Below are positions 1-5,455 of a stretch of DNA of 10,186 nt, piece after piece. How positions within the stretch are numbered: the first letter of the stretch is position 1; every line of letters starts with the position of its first letter. The stretch is taken from positions 1 to 10,186 of the forward strand of contig CAJPSE010000049.1 of the NCBI GenBank assembly GCA_905373185.1, in the 5' to 3' direction. The notes beneath the pieces were generated by a model that saw only the letters and a program-made list of their open reading frames with translations, did no database searches and was not told the origin of the DNA. This stretch comes from an uncultured Fretibacterium sp. (GTDB lineage: Bacteria > Synergistota > Synergistia > Synergistales > Aminobacteriaceae). The position numbers and the translations under genes were made by a program.

Positions 1-2
1 AC

Positions 3-602
3 CCGCATCTTTTGATGCTCTCGGACCCCGACATCCCGGACCGCATTGCCGGGATTCTGGGCACCGGCCCCGACCCCCTGCCCGCGATGCGCCGGGACCT
101 GCTGCGCCTGGCCGAGTGGGGGGCGGATCTGCTGGCCGTCCCCTGCAACACGGCCCATCACTTTATCGACCGCCTCCAAGCCGATTTGCCCGTCCCTCTG
201 GTCCACATCGTGGAGGCCACGGTGGACGCCGCACGGTGCCGCAGTCCGCAGGGGACGTGGCTCCTGTCCACCTCGGGGACGCGGGCCTGCGGGATCTACC
301 CGGCCTGTGCGGAGCGAAAGGGCTATCGGTTCCAGCACCCGTCGGAGGAACAGCAGGGCCGGGTGCAGCGGTGCCTGTGTCTGGTGAAGGCCGGGGAGAC
401 GGCGGAGGCGGCCGGTCTGATGCGTGGGGTTGCGGAGGAGCTGTGGCGCGAGAAGGACATGCCGATCGTGACGGCCTGCACGGAATTGCCCCTGGCCTAC
501 GCGGCCGCGGGCCTGCCGGCGGAGCGGGAGGTGTCGAGCCTCCAGGCGCTCTGCGACGCCTGTCTCGACGTCCTCTACGAGAGGGGCGGCGAGGGGGTAT
601 GA
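3..602 (+). CDS. Aspartate/glutamate racemase family protein (5' truncated)
   Basis: This cofactor-independent racemase of the Asp/Glu racemase superfamily would interconvert L- and D-aspartate (or D/L-glutamate) in the cytoplasm. The open frame runs in from the left edge, reading P-H-L-L-M-L-S-D-P-D-I-P-D-R, which matches the SDPxIPDR segment of the family. The TTG at 12 and ATG at 15 are therefore internal codons and roughly 40 N-terminal residues are missing. Numbering from the TTG codon, the first catalytic cysteine is C45 in PCNTAHH and the second is C156 in TACTELPL, the usual two-cysteine pair of proton donors and acceptors. A conserved LLSTSGTRACGIYP segment lies between them. The stop is TGA at 600-602, and the gene converges on acpS with 15 nt between the two stops. 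Family assignment is firm. Aspartate versus glutamate specificity cannot be decided here, although the PCNTAH form favours the aspartate racemase branch. Confidence 0.9.
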   Translation, partial: PHLLMLSDPDIPDRIAGILGTGPDPLPAMRRDLLRLAEWGADLLAVPCNTAHHFIDRLQADLPVPLVHIVEATVDAARCRSPQGTWLLSTSGTRACGIYPACAERKGYRFQHPSEEQQGRVQRCLCLVKAGETAEAAGLMRGVAEELWREKDMPIVTACTELPLAYAAAGLPAEREVSSLQALCDACLDVLYERGGEGV

Positions 603-617
603 CGTTTGTGTCCGGAG

Positions 618-1010
618 TCAGGGTGGAGGTTCCCCCGTCTCGATGATTACGACGGCCGCGGCATAGTCTCCGTCGTGCGTCAGGGAGACCCAGAGCCTCT
701 TGGAGCGCCCCGGGAGGAACGACGCCTCGGTCCGTGGGGAGAGTTCGATTTTTGGGACGCCCCCCTCCCGGAGCAGGCAAAAGCCCTTCCCAAGGGTCAC
801 CTCCGTCAGGGGTACGCCGGACGCCTTGCAGAAGGCCTCCCGTGTGGCGAAGGCCGAGGCGTAGCTTGCGGCGCGGGCCCGCTCGCCTCCCTTGGCCTCG
901 GCATAGACAATTTCCTCCGGGCGGAAGACGCGCTCCACGAAATGGCGTGACCGCACGGCCCGAAGCATACGCGAGATACGGCACAGGTCGATCCCGACCC
1001 CGGCGATCAG
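618..1010 (-). CDS. acpS: Holo-[acyl-carrier-protein] synthase AcpS, probable CTG start
   Basis: AcpS transfers 4'-phosphopantetheine from CoA to the serine of acyl carrier protein, activating it for fatty-acid synthesis in the cytoplasm. Conserved blocks visible are I-A-G-V-G-I-D-L at the N-terminus, AFATREAFCKASG in the middle, and VSLTHDGDYAAAVVI near the C-terminus. The first ordinary start codon in frame is ATG at 968-966, but it would remove the GVGIDL block with the Mg-binding Asp. Reading upstream there is no in-frame ATG, GTG or TTG. A CTG at 1010-1008 has an AGGGGGG ribosome-binding site (1023-1017) with 6 nt spacing and gives a 130-residue protein. It places the metal ligands at D8 and E58, the numbering of Bacillus subtilis AcpS. 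The gene lies downstream of the FtcD-type gene on the same strand, separated by a triple-hairpin element, and may be cotranscribed with it. Gene identity is firm; the CTG start is inferred. Confidence 0.87.
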   Translation of the reverse strand: MIAGVGIDLCRISRMLRAVRSRHFVERVFRPEEIVYAEAKGGERARAASYASAFATREAFCKASGVPLTEVTLGKGFCLLREGGVPKIELSPRTEASFLPGRSKRLWVSLTHDGDYAAAVVIIETGEPPP

Positions 1011-1016
1011 GGCGAG

Positions 1017-1023
1017 CCCCCCT
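1017..1023 (-). promoter_or_regulatory. Ribosome binding site that supports the acpS CTG start
   Basis: On the minus strand this reads AGGGGGG, followed by the 6-nt spacer CTCGCC and then CTG. It is the only purine-rich Shine-Dalgarno-like site just upstream of the conserved AcpS N-terminus. It lies 5 nt beyond the left arm of the large hairpin at 1029-1068. Confidence 0.5.
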
Positions 1024-1028
1024 ATGAA

Positions 1029-1134
1029 CCCATCCCGAGAGGGGGCAACGCCCCCCTCTCGGGATGGGAAACAGGGTTCCCAGGGAGCTTGCGCCCTGGG
1101 CGGGGTTCGGGGCGGAGCCCCGAGGGAGTTTTTT
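1029..1134. repeat. Triple-hairpin intergenic element
   Basis: Three inverted repeats follow one another with little spacing. Hairpin 1 pairs 1029-1045 (CCCATCCCGAGAGGGGG) with 1051-1068 around a small CAACG loop, with one extra C in the right arm. Hairpin 2 pairs CCCAGGG (1079-1085) with CCCTGGG (1094-1100). Hairpin 3 pairs TCGGGGC (1107-1113) with GCCCCGA (1117-1123) around a GGA loop, followed by T6 at 1129-1134. The element fills most of the 149-nt gap between the FtcD-type gene and acpS and contains no credible ORF. Its modular palindromic look resembles dispersed intergenic repeats of high-GC anaerobes, but only one copy is present here, so repeat status is inferred. Confidence 0.6.
1107..1134 (+). 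terminator. Probable rho-independent terminator (+ strand)
   Basis: A perfect 7-bp GC-rich stem TCGGGGC/GCCCCGA with a GGA loop is followed by GGGAG and six T residues at 1129-1134. The T-run is on the + strand. It would therefore end transcription arriving from the racemase side, antisense to acpS, not the minus-strand messages. The 5-nt gap between stem and T-run lowers confidence. Confidence 0.45.
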
Positions 1135-1159
1135 GAGATTTTCCCCGCGGCATGGCAAG

Positions 1160-1789
1160 CTATGCGATCATCTTGGCGACGCCCTCCCGAACCTCCTTCA
1201 GGAGTTTCGTGCCCTCATCCTCGACGAGCTTCATCCACTCGCGTTTCTTCGCCACGTAGTCCGCGTCCTTAATCGAGGGCAGGTTGATCGCGACGTTCTC
1301 GAGCGCGCCGGAGAGCCCGGCGAAGGCCTGCATGGCCCCGACGGCCAAGTCGCTCGCCGCGTTCTTGTTGCTCTTATGCAGAAGGCTCTTGGCCAGACGC
1401 ATCACGGCAAGGCAGTCGTCGGCAGTCGTCTCGGGGGAGACGATCGCCTCCTTGTAGGCCTTCTGGATAGCCTCGGTCCGTGCGGCCTTCTCCGCGTCCG
1501 TCCCCTTGGGAAGCCCAAACGCGGCGATGACGCCGTCGAAGGCATTGGTGTCCTTCTGGATCCCCCCCAGAAGGGCGTTCATCAGCTCGTCGGACTTGGT
1601 CACTGTATCCATAACCAGCGACTCGAACTCCGCGTACTTCTCCTTGCCCTGCGTCAGTCGGCAGACCATGGAGATCAGCGCCGCGCCGAGCGCGCCCGAC
1701 AGGGCCGCCGCGCTCCCGCCTCCGGGGGCCGGGGCGTTGGACGCCAGTTTCTCCGAAAAAGCCCTCACCGTCATGTCCGTCAAAATCAT
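1160..1789 (-). CDS. fchA: FtcD C-terminal family: formimido-THF cyclodeaminase / methenyl-THF cyclohydrolase
   Basis: This is a stand-alone protein of about 209 residues in the family of the C-terminal domain of formiminotransferase-cyclodeaminase. Family members convert 5-formimino-THF to 5,10-methenyl-THF plus ammonia, or act as methenyl-THF cyclohydrolase (FchA of methylotrophs). The hallmark is N-A-P-A-P-G-G-G-S-A-A-A-L at residues 18-29, followed by GALGAALISMVCRLTQGKEKY, and the rest is helix-rich as expected. An ATG at 1795 is only 1 nt from AGGAGG (1802-1797), whereas the ATG at 1789 has 7 nt spacing, so the latter is chosen. The gene lies about 120 nt downstream of livF on the same strand and upstream of acpS. 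It could be read from the liv operon or from its own extended -10 promoter. The family is firm; which folate reaction it performs is open. In an amino-acid fermenter a role in histidine degradation is plausible. Confidence 0.87.
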   Translation of the reverse strand: MILTDMTVRAFSEKLASNAPAPGGGSAAALSGALGAALISMVCRLTQGKEKYAEFESLVMDTVTKSDELMNALLGGIQKDTNAFDGVIAAFGLPKGTDAEKAARTEAIQKAYKEAIVSPETTADDCLAVMRLAKSLLHKSNKNAASDLAVGAMQAFAGLSGALENVAINLPSIKDADYVAKKREWMKLVEDEGTKLLKEVREGVAKMIA

Positions 1790-1796
1790 GTTCATT

Positions 1797-1802
1797 CCTC
1801 CT
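1797..1802 (-). promoter_or_regulatory. Ribosome binding site deciding the FtcD-type gene start
   Basis: A perfect AGGAGG on the minus strand ends 1 nt before the ATG at 1795 and 7 nt before the ATG at 1789. The spacing favours the second ATG, so the annotated protein should begin M-I-L-T-D rather than M-N-M-I-L. Confidence 0.7.
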
Positions 1803-1864
1803 TGTAAAGTTTCGAGTTTTTTTGAGGCCCCTTAAAGAACGGGGACAGCAACAGATCGCTTCCT

Positions 1865-1873
1865 ATCATAACA
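1865..1873 (-). promoter_or_regulatory. Possible extended -10 promoter for the FtcD-type gene
   Basis: The minus strand reads TGT-TATGAT, an extended -10 form (TGnTATnnT), about 75 nt upstream of the chosen start. No good -35 is seen at 17 nt (GCGCTC). A 5-bp stem GGGGC/GCCCC (1896-1892 with 1884-1880) lies just upstream, after livF. It lacks a T-run and is at best a weak terminator. A very similar sequence precedes the chemoreceptor gene at 6740-6748. Confidence 0.35.
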
Positions 1874-1909
1874 CGGACAGGGGCCAGGAGCGCCCCGCTT
1901 TACCGGATT

Positions 1910-2635
1910 CTACTCTCGTCCCTGGCCCAGGTAGGCGGCCCTGATGTCGGGGTCCTTCAGCAGGTCGCGGGACGGCCCCTCCTTCAGAAGGCACCCCGTC
2001 TGGAGGACGTAGGCCCGGTGCGACAGCAGCAGGGCCTGCCGGGCGTTCTGCTCGACGAGCAGGATGCTGACGCCCTCCTCGTTGATCCGGCGCAACTCCC
2101 TGAAGATGTCCCGGATGACGATCGGCGCGAGCCCCAGGGAGGGCTCGTCCAGCAGCAGCACGCGGGGGCGGGCCATCAGCGCCCGGGCTATTGCCAGCAT
2201 CTGTTGTTCCCCGCCCGACAGGGTGCCAGCGTACTGGCACAGCCGTTCCCTCAGGCGCGGAAACAGGGAGAGCACCCAGTCGAAGTCCTCCCGGACGGCC
2301 TTGGGGTTCCTCCGGGCGAACGCGCCGATCCGAAGGTTCTCCTCCACCGTCAGAGGGGCGAAAATTCGGCGCCCCTCTGGGACCAGGGAGAGCCCACTGC
2401 GGACAATACGAAAGCTCTTGGAGGACAGGGCCCGTCCCTCCAGGACCACCGTGCCCCCGGAGAGTCGGACCAGCCCCATGAGCGCGTTCATGAAGGTAGA
2501 TTTGCCCGCGCCGTTGGCGCCGATGACGGCGACGATCTCTCGCTCCCGAAGGGTCAGGGAGAATCCCTGCAGCGCCCGGATTGCCCCGTAGCTGACATGG
2601 AGGTCCCGTGCCTCGAGCAATACGTCCGCCATCAC
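1910..2635 (-). CDS. livF: Branched-chain-type amino-acid ABC transporter ATPase LivF
   Basis: This is one of the two cytoplasmic ATPases that power the LivHM permease. It has 241 residues, the normal LivF length. Walker A is GANGAGKST (39-47), the signature is LSGGEQQ (139-145) and Walker B is VLLLDEP (159-165). LVEQNA (193-198) carries the Gln that LivF proteins typically have in place of the H-loop His. The C-terminal AYLGQG is also typical. The start is GTG at 2635 (AGGAGG at 2648-2643, spacing 7) or ATG at 2632 (spacing 10). Both overlap the livG stop TGA (2634-2632), so translation is probably coupled. It is the last gene of the importer block. Confidence 0.95.
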   Translation of the reverse strand: MMADVLLEARDLHVSYGAIRALQGFSLTLREREIVAVIGANGAGKSTFMNALMGLVRLSGGTVVLEGRALSSKSFRIVRSGLSLVPEGRRIFAPLTVEENLRIGAFARRNPKAVREDFDWVLSLFPRLRERLCQYAGTLSGGEQQMLAIARALMARPRVLLLDEPSLGLAPIVIRDIFRELRRINEEGVSILLVEQNARQALLLSHRAYVLQTGCLLKEGPSRDLLKDPDIRAAYLGQGRE

Positions 2636-3519
2636 AATGCCGCCTCCTCATTCGCTTTGTCGTCGCCTTCGCCCTCGCCCAAATAGGCGCCGAGCACCCC
2701 GGGATCGTTCCGGATCTCCTCGGGCGAGCCCTCCGCGATCTTGGCCCCGAAATTCACGCAGATGATGTGCGGGCATATCCTCATGATCAGGTCCATGTGG
2801 TGCTCGATGACCAGGGTTGTCAGGCGAAACTCCCGATGGATGCCCGTAATCAGGTCGTTCAGGGCGAAGACCTCCTCGGGGTTCATCCCCGCCGCCGGCT
2901 CGTCCAGCAGCAGCAGCTTCGGGTCCAGCGCCAGGGCGCGCGCGATCTCGAGTCTCCGCTGCATCCCGTAGGGCAGCGTCCCCGCGGCCTGATGGGCGCG
3001 ATCCGCCAGGCCCACCCGCTCCAGAAGTTCCATGCTCTTGGCCCGGATGTTCCGTTCGACCTCGGCCCAACGCCCAGCGTGGAGCAGGGACTCCCAGAAG
3101 CCGTAGCGATATTCGGGGTCGGGGCGGTAGCCCGGGAAGAGCTGTCCCCTCAGGTCCTCCCGAAAGGAATAGCGGAAGCGGTTCTGTGCGGCGGTCATGA
3201 CGTTCTCCAGCACCGAGGAGCGCCCGAAGAGCCTCAGGTTCTGGAAGGTTCGGGCTATGCCGAGCCGGTTCACCTGATACGCCGCCATGGGGGTAATGTC
3301 CTGGTCCCGGAACCAGATGCTTCCCGCCGTCGGATTGTAGACGCCGGAGACAATGTTGAAGACCGTCGTCTTGCCGGCTCCGTTGGGGCCGATGATGCCG
3401 GTCAGGGCGTTGTCCATGATGCGGAAGCTCATGTCCCGGACGGCGTGGACCCCGCCAAAGCGCATGTCGACGTGCTCCAGTTCCAGGAGCACCTGGTCCG
3501 TCCCGATATCCCGCGGCAA
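2632..3519 (-). CDS. livG: Branched-chain-type amino-acid ABC transporter ATPase LivG (TTG start)
   Basis: This is the second cytoplasmic ATPase of the importer, 295 residues. Walker A is GPNGAGKT (44-51), the Q-loop is Q93 in ARTFQNLRLF, the signature is LPYGMQRRLEIARAL (182-196), Walker B is LLLLDEP (202-208) followed by the LivG-typical AAGMNP, and the H-loop is H240. The frame stays open upstream through livM, but no family homology lies there. A TTG at 3519-3517 has AGGAGG (3533-3528) at 8 nt and sits 2 nt after the livM stop, so it is taken as the start. The stretch between the Q-loop and signature, about residues 112-160 and rich in aromatics and Arg, is roughly 20 residues longer than in E. 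coli LivG. Identity is certain; the TTG start is very likely. Confidence 0.94.
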   Translation of the reverse strand: MPRDIGTDQVLLELEHVDMRFGGVHAVRDMSFRIMDNALTGIIGPNGAGKTTVFNIVSGVYNPTAGSIWFRDQDITPMAAYQVNRLGIARTFQNLRLFGRSSVLENVMTAAQNRFRYSFREDLRGQLFPGYRPDPEYRYGFWESLLHAGRWAEVERNIRAKSMELLERVGLADRAHQAAGTLPYGMQRRLEIARALALDPKLLLLDEPAAGMNPEEVFALNDLITGIHREFRLTTLVIEHHMDLIMRICPHIICVNFGAKIAEGSPEEIRNDPGVLGAYLGEGEGDDKANEEAAL

Positions 3520-3521
3520 GG

Positions 3522-4442
3522 CTATCTCCTCCTCTCGGACCCGGCGCCGGGCAGGAAGCTCCAGATCTCCCGGTCGCCTAGGAGCCCCTCCGGCCGCACG
3601 ACCATGATGACGACCAGCAGCAGGCCGTAGATGAGCATGCGGTACTGCGAGATGTCCCGGAAATACTCCATGACCGAGGTGACGATCGCCGAGCCCAGCA
3701 GGGTCCCGCTCATGGAGCCCAGCCCCCCGAACACCACGACCGCCGTCAGCTCGGTCGATTTCATCATGTCGAACATCGACGGCTGGATGAAGTTCATGTA
3801 GCCCCCCAGCAGGGCGCCCGACACGCCGCAGTAGAACGCGGAGATCAGGAGTGCCTTCATGCGGGATGCCGCGGTGTTGAAGCCCATCAGCGAGGCGGCC
3901 AGCCGGTCGTCCCTCGAGGCCTTGAGCTCGCGCCCCAGGCGGCTGTTGATGAGGTTGAACGTCAGGATGGTCAGGATGGTGAAGAAGGCAACGGCGACGC
4001 CCCGAGTGGTGTAGTAGTCGATGCCCGGAAATCCGCGCGCTCCCCTGGTGAAGGACTGCCAGTTCTCGAGGATCAGGCGAATGGCCTCCCCCAGGCCGAT
4101 GGAGGCGATGGCGTAGTAGTCGCCCGTCAGGCGGAGCGTCGGCATTCCGATCATCCAGGCGACGAGCACAGCTATGAGACCGCCCGCGACGATGGCGGGC
4201 AGCCAGTGGACGCCGTACCTGACGGTCAGGATCGCGGCCGTGTAGGCCCCGAGCGCCATGTAGGCCGCGTGTCCCAGCGTGAAGATCCCCGTGAAGCCGG
4301 TGAGGAGCGACACGCCCATGGCGGCGATGCAGTTGATGCAGAGCAGGATGACGATGCCCTCCTGATACCCACCCAGCGGGTACAGGGCCAGGGTCAGGCC
4401 GAGGACGATCACGGCGGCGTTTCCAAGCAGGCTTTTCTTCAC
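3522..4442 (-). CDS. livM: Branched-chain-type amino-acid ABC transporter permease LivM (GTG start)
   Basis: This is an integral-membrane permease subunit of about 306 residues that forms the translocation pore with LivH. It begins V/M-K-K-S-L-L-G-N followed by a hydrophobic helix (AAVIVLGLTLALYPLGG). It contains LLTGFTGIFTLGHAAYMALGAYTAA, the family's conserved GxxGxxSLGHAAFxGxGAY block, and further hydrophobic segments. Near the C-terminus STELTAVVVFGGLGSMSGTLLGSA is the cytoplasmic loop that contacts the ATPase. The frame is open to 4583, but that extension is Cys/Ser/Trp-rich nonsense overlapping livH. A GTG at 4442-4440 with AGGGGG (4455-4450) at 6 nt is the sensible start, 10 nt after the livH stop. 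The stop TAG is 2 nt before livG. Confidence 0.94.
   Translation of the reverse strand: MKKSLLGNAAVIVLGLTLALYPLGGYQEGIVILLCINCIAAMGVSLLTGFTGIFTLGHAAYMALGAYTAAILTVRYGVHWLPAIVAGGLIAVLVAWMIGMPTLRLTGDYYAIASIGLGEAIRLILENWQSFTRGARGFPGIDYYTTRGVAVAFFTILTILTFNLINSRLGRELKASRDDRLAASLMGFNTAASRMKALLISAFYCGVSGALLGGYMNFIQPSMFDMMKSTELTAVVVFGGLGSMSGTLLGSAIVTSVMEYFRDISQYRMLIYGLLLVVIMVVRPEGLLGDREIWSFLPGAGSERRR
3528..3533 (-). promoter_or_regulatory. Ribosome binding site deciding the livG TTG start
   Basis: A perfect AGGAGG on the minus strand, inside the last codons of livM and 8 nt from TTG at 3519. There is no ATG or GTG at a comparable distance that keeps the conserved ELEHVDMRFGG N-terminus. Confidence 0.7.
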
Positions 4443-4452
4443 GATGCACCCC

Positions 4453-5349
4453 CTAGATCTTGTCCCCGACGCTCTTGCCGAAGAACCCGGCGGGCCGGAC
4501 CAGCAGCATGACCACCAGCATGGAGAACACGACCATATCCCGCATCTGGCTGCTGACGAACCCCGCGGTGAGCATCTCTGCAAGGCCCAGGATCAGGCTG
4601 CCCAGCACCGCGCCGGGCAGCGAGCCCAGGCCGCCGATAACCGCGGCGATGAACGCCTTGATCGTGATGTTGCCGAGCTGCGGATAGAGCGAGTACTTGG
4701 CGGAGAGGAAGATCCCCCCCACCGCGGCCAGCAGCCCCGCGACGAAGAAGACGATGCCGATAAGGAGCGTCACGTTGACCCCCATCAGGCCGGCCGTACG
4801 CAGGTCGCATGCCGCCGCACGAATGGCCAGGCCCCAGCGCGTGCGCGACAGGAAGAGCTGGAGCGCCCCCAGAAAAACGACGGCAACAGCCAGCGAGAGG
4901 ATGTCGGAGGCGTTGACCGTGACCCCGCCGCCCAGGCTGAACACCCCGGACGGAAACGTGTCCTGCGGCAGGGCCCGGAAACGCCCGCCCACCACGATGA
5001 CGAAGATGTTCTCGATGACGATGCTGACGCCCATGGAGGCGATCAGCAGGTAGAGCGTCATGGAGGTGCGCTCGCGGATCGGTTTGTAGGCCAGTCGCTC
5101 GGTCAGGACGGCCACCACGCCCGAGGCCAGGATCGCCCCCGCCGACGCCGGGACGATCCCATATCCCTGCTGCGTCAGGAGGTAATAGCAGGCGTACCCT
5201 CCCACGACCAGAAAACCGCCGTGCGCGAAGTTGGAGAAGAGCAGGATGGAGTACACCAGCGAATACCCAACGGCGATGAGCGCGTAGACCGACCCCAGGG
5301 AAAGCCCGTTGATGATCTGTTGAAGCAGCGTTGACAGCGTAATGGCCAA
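4453..5349 (-). CDS. livH: Branched-chain-type amino-acid ABC transporter permease LivH (TTG start)
   Basis: This is the partner permease of LivM, 298 residues, the usual LivH length. The N-terminus ITLSTLLQQIINGLSLGSVYALIAVGYSLVYSI is classic for LivH. Next comes the conserved FSNFAHGGFLVVGGY block, several membrane helices, and AFIAAVIGGLGSLPGAVLGSLILGLAE, the loop facing the ATPases. The start is TTG at 5349-5347, preceded by AAGGGATG (5364-5357); no in-frame ATG is close. Two out-of-frame ATGs lie between the ribosome site and the TTG (5359, 5356). The ribosome site is part of a 14-bp tandem repeat. The gene is 101 nt downstream of livK in the same operon. Confidence 0.94.
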   Translation of the reverse strand: MAITLSTLLQQIINGLSLGSVYALIAVGYSLVYSILLFSNFAHGGFLVVGGYACYYLLTQQGYGIVPASAGAILASGVVAVLTERLAYKPIRERTSMTLYLLIASMGVSIVIENIFVIVVGGRFRALPQDTFPSGVFSLGGGVTVNASDILSLAVAVVFLGALQLFLSRTRWGLAIRAAACDLRTAGLMGVNVTLLIGIVFFVAGLLAAVGGIFLSAKYSLYPQLGNITIKAFIAAVIGGLGSLPGAVLGSLILGLAEMLTAGFVSSQMRDMVVFSMLVVMLLVRPAGFFGKSVGDKI

Positions 5350-5360
5350 AAGACATCATC

Positions 5361-5388
5361 CCTTCGTGTTCAAGCCTTCGTGTTCAAG
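5361..5388. repeat. 14-bp perfect tandem repeat (2 copies) upstream of livH
   Basis: CCTTCGTGTTCAAG occurs at 5361-5374 and again at 5375-5388 without mismatch. On the minus strand each copy ends in CGAAGG, so the copy nearer livH supplies the GAAGGG Shine-Dalgarno-like sequence for its TTG start and the other copy is a spare. It lies in the livK-livH gap. Confidence 0.9.
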
Positions 5389-5423
5389 CCCTTGTGCCCG
5401 AATGCCAGGTCCCTTTCATCCTG

Positions 5424-5455
5424 CTCTTTTCGTCCTACTCTCTTTTCGCCCTACT
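5424..5455. repeat. 16-bp tandem repeat (2 copies, 1 mismatch) at the livK 3' end
   Basis: CTCTTTTCGTCCTACT (5424-5439) is followed directly by CTCTTTTCGCCCTACT (5440-5455), one base different. The second unit covers the livK stop codon (TAG, 5453-5451). A further degenerate copy can be traced just beyond 5424 towards livH (minus strand CAGGATGAAAGG). Confidence 0.85.

Noticed and set aside
163..1158. 331-codon open frame on the minus strand overlapping the racemase and acpS
   Set aside because: The product is Arg/Pro/Gly-rich low-complexity sequence, runs through the hairpin element and overlaps two genes with catalytic motifs.
1064..1807. 247-codon plus-strand frame across the FtcD-type gene
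   Set aside because: Antisense to a gene with the PAPGGGS family hallmark, begins inside the hairpin element, and has no recognised features.
2608..3630. 340-codon open frame on the plus strand
   Set aside because: Antisense to livG, with no family features; explained by codon bias of livG.
3520..4449. Fusion-like extension of livG giving a 605-residue protein
   Set aside because: The upstream part is the out-of-frame shadow of livM. The LivG domain starts with its own ribosome site and TTG at 3519, so no real fusion exists.
4443..4583. N-terminal extension of livM to an upstream start
   Set aside because: The extension reads as Cys/Ser/Trp-rich sequence and overlaps the livH 3' end. The GTG at 4442 has a proper ribosome site and fits the family N-terminus.
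4439..5359. 306-codon minus-strand frame starting at ATGATG just upstream of the livH TTG
   Set aside because: It overlaps livH in another frame and its product lacks membrane helices or motifs. The livH frame is unmistakable. The ATGs may still affect livH translation, as noted in the findings.
5361..5455. Short repeats considered as a CRISPR array
   Set aside because: Units are directly adjacent with no spacers, differ between the two sets and number only two each. They are tandem repeats.
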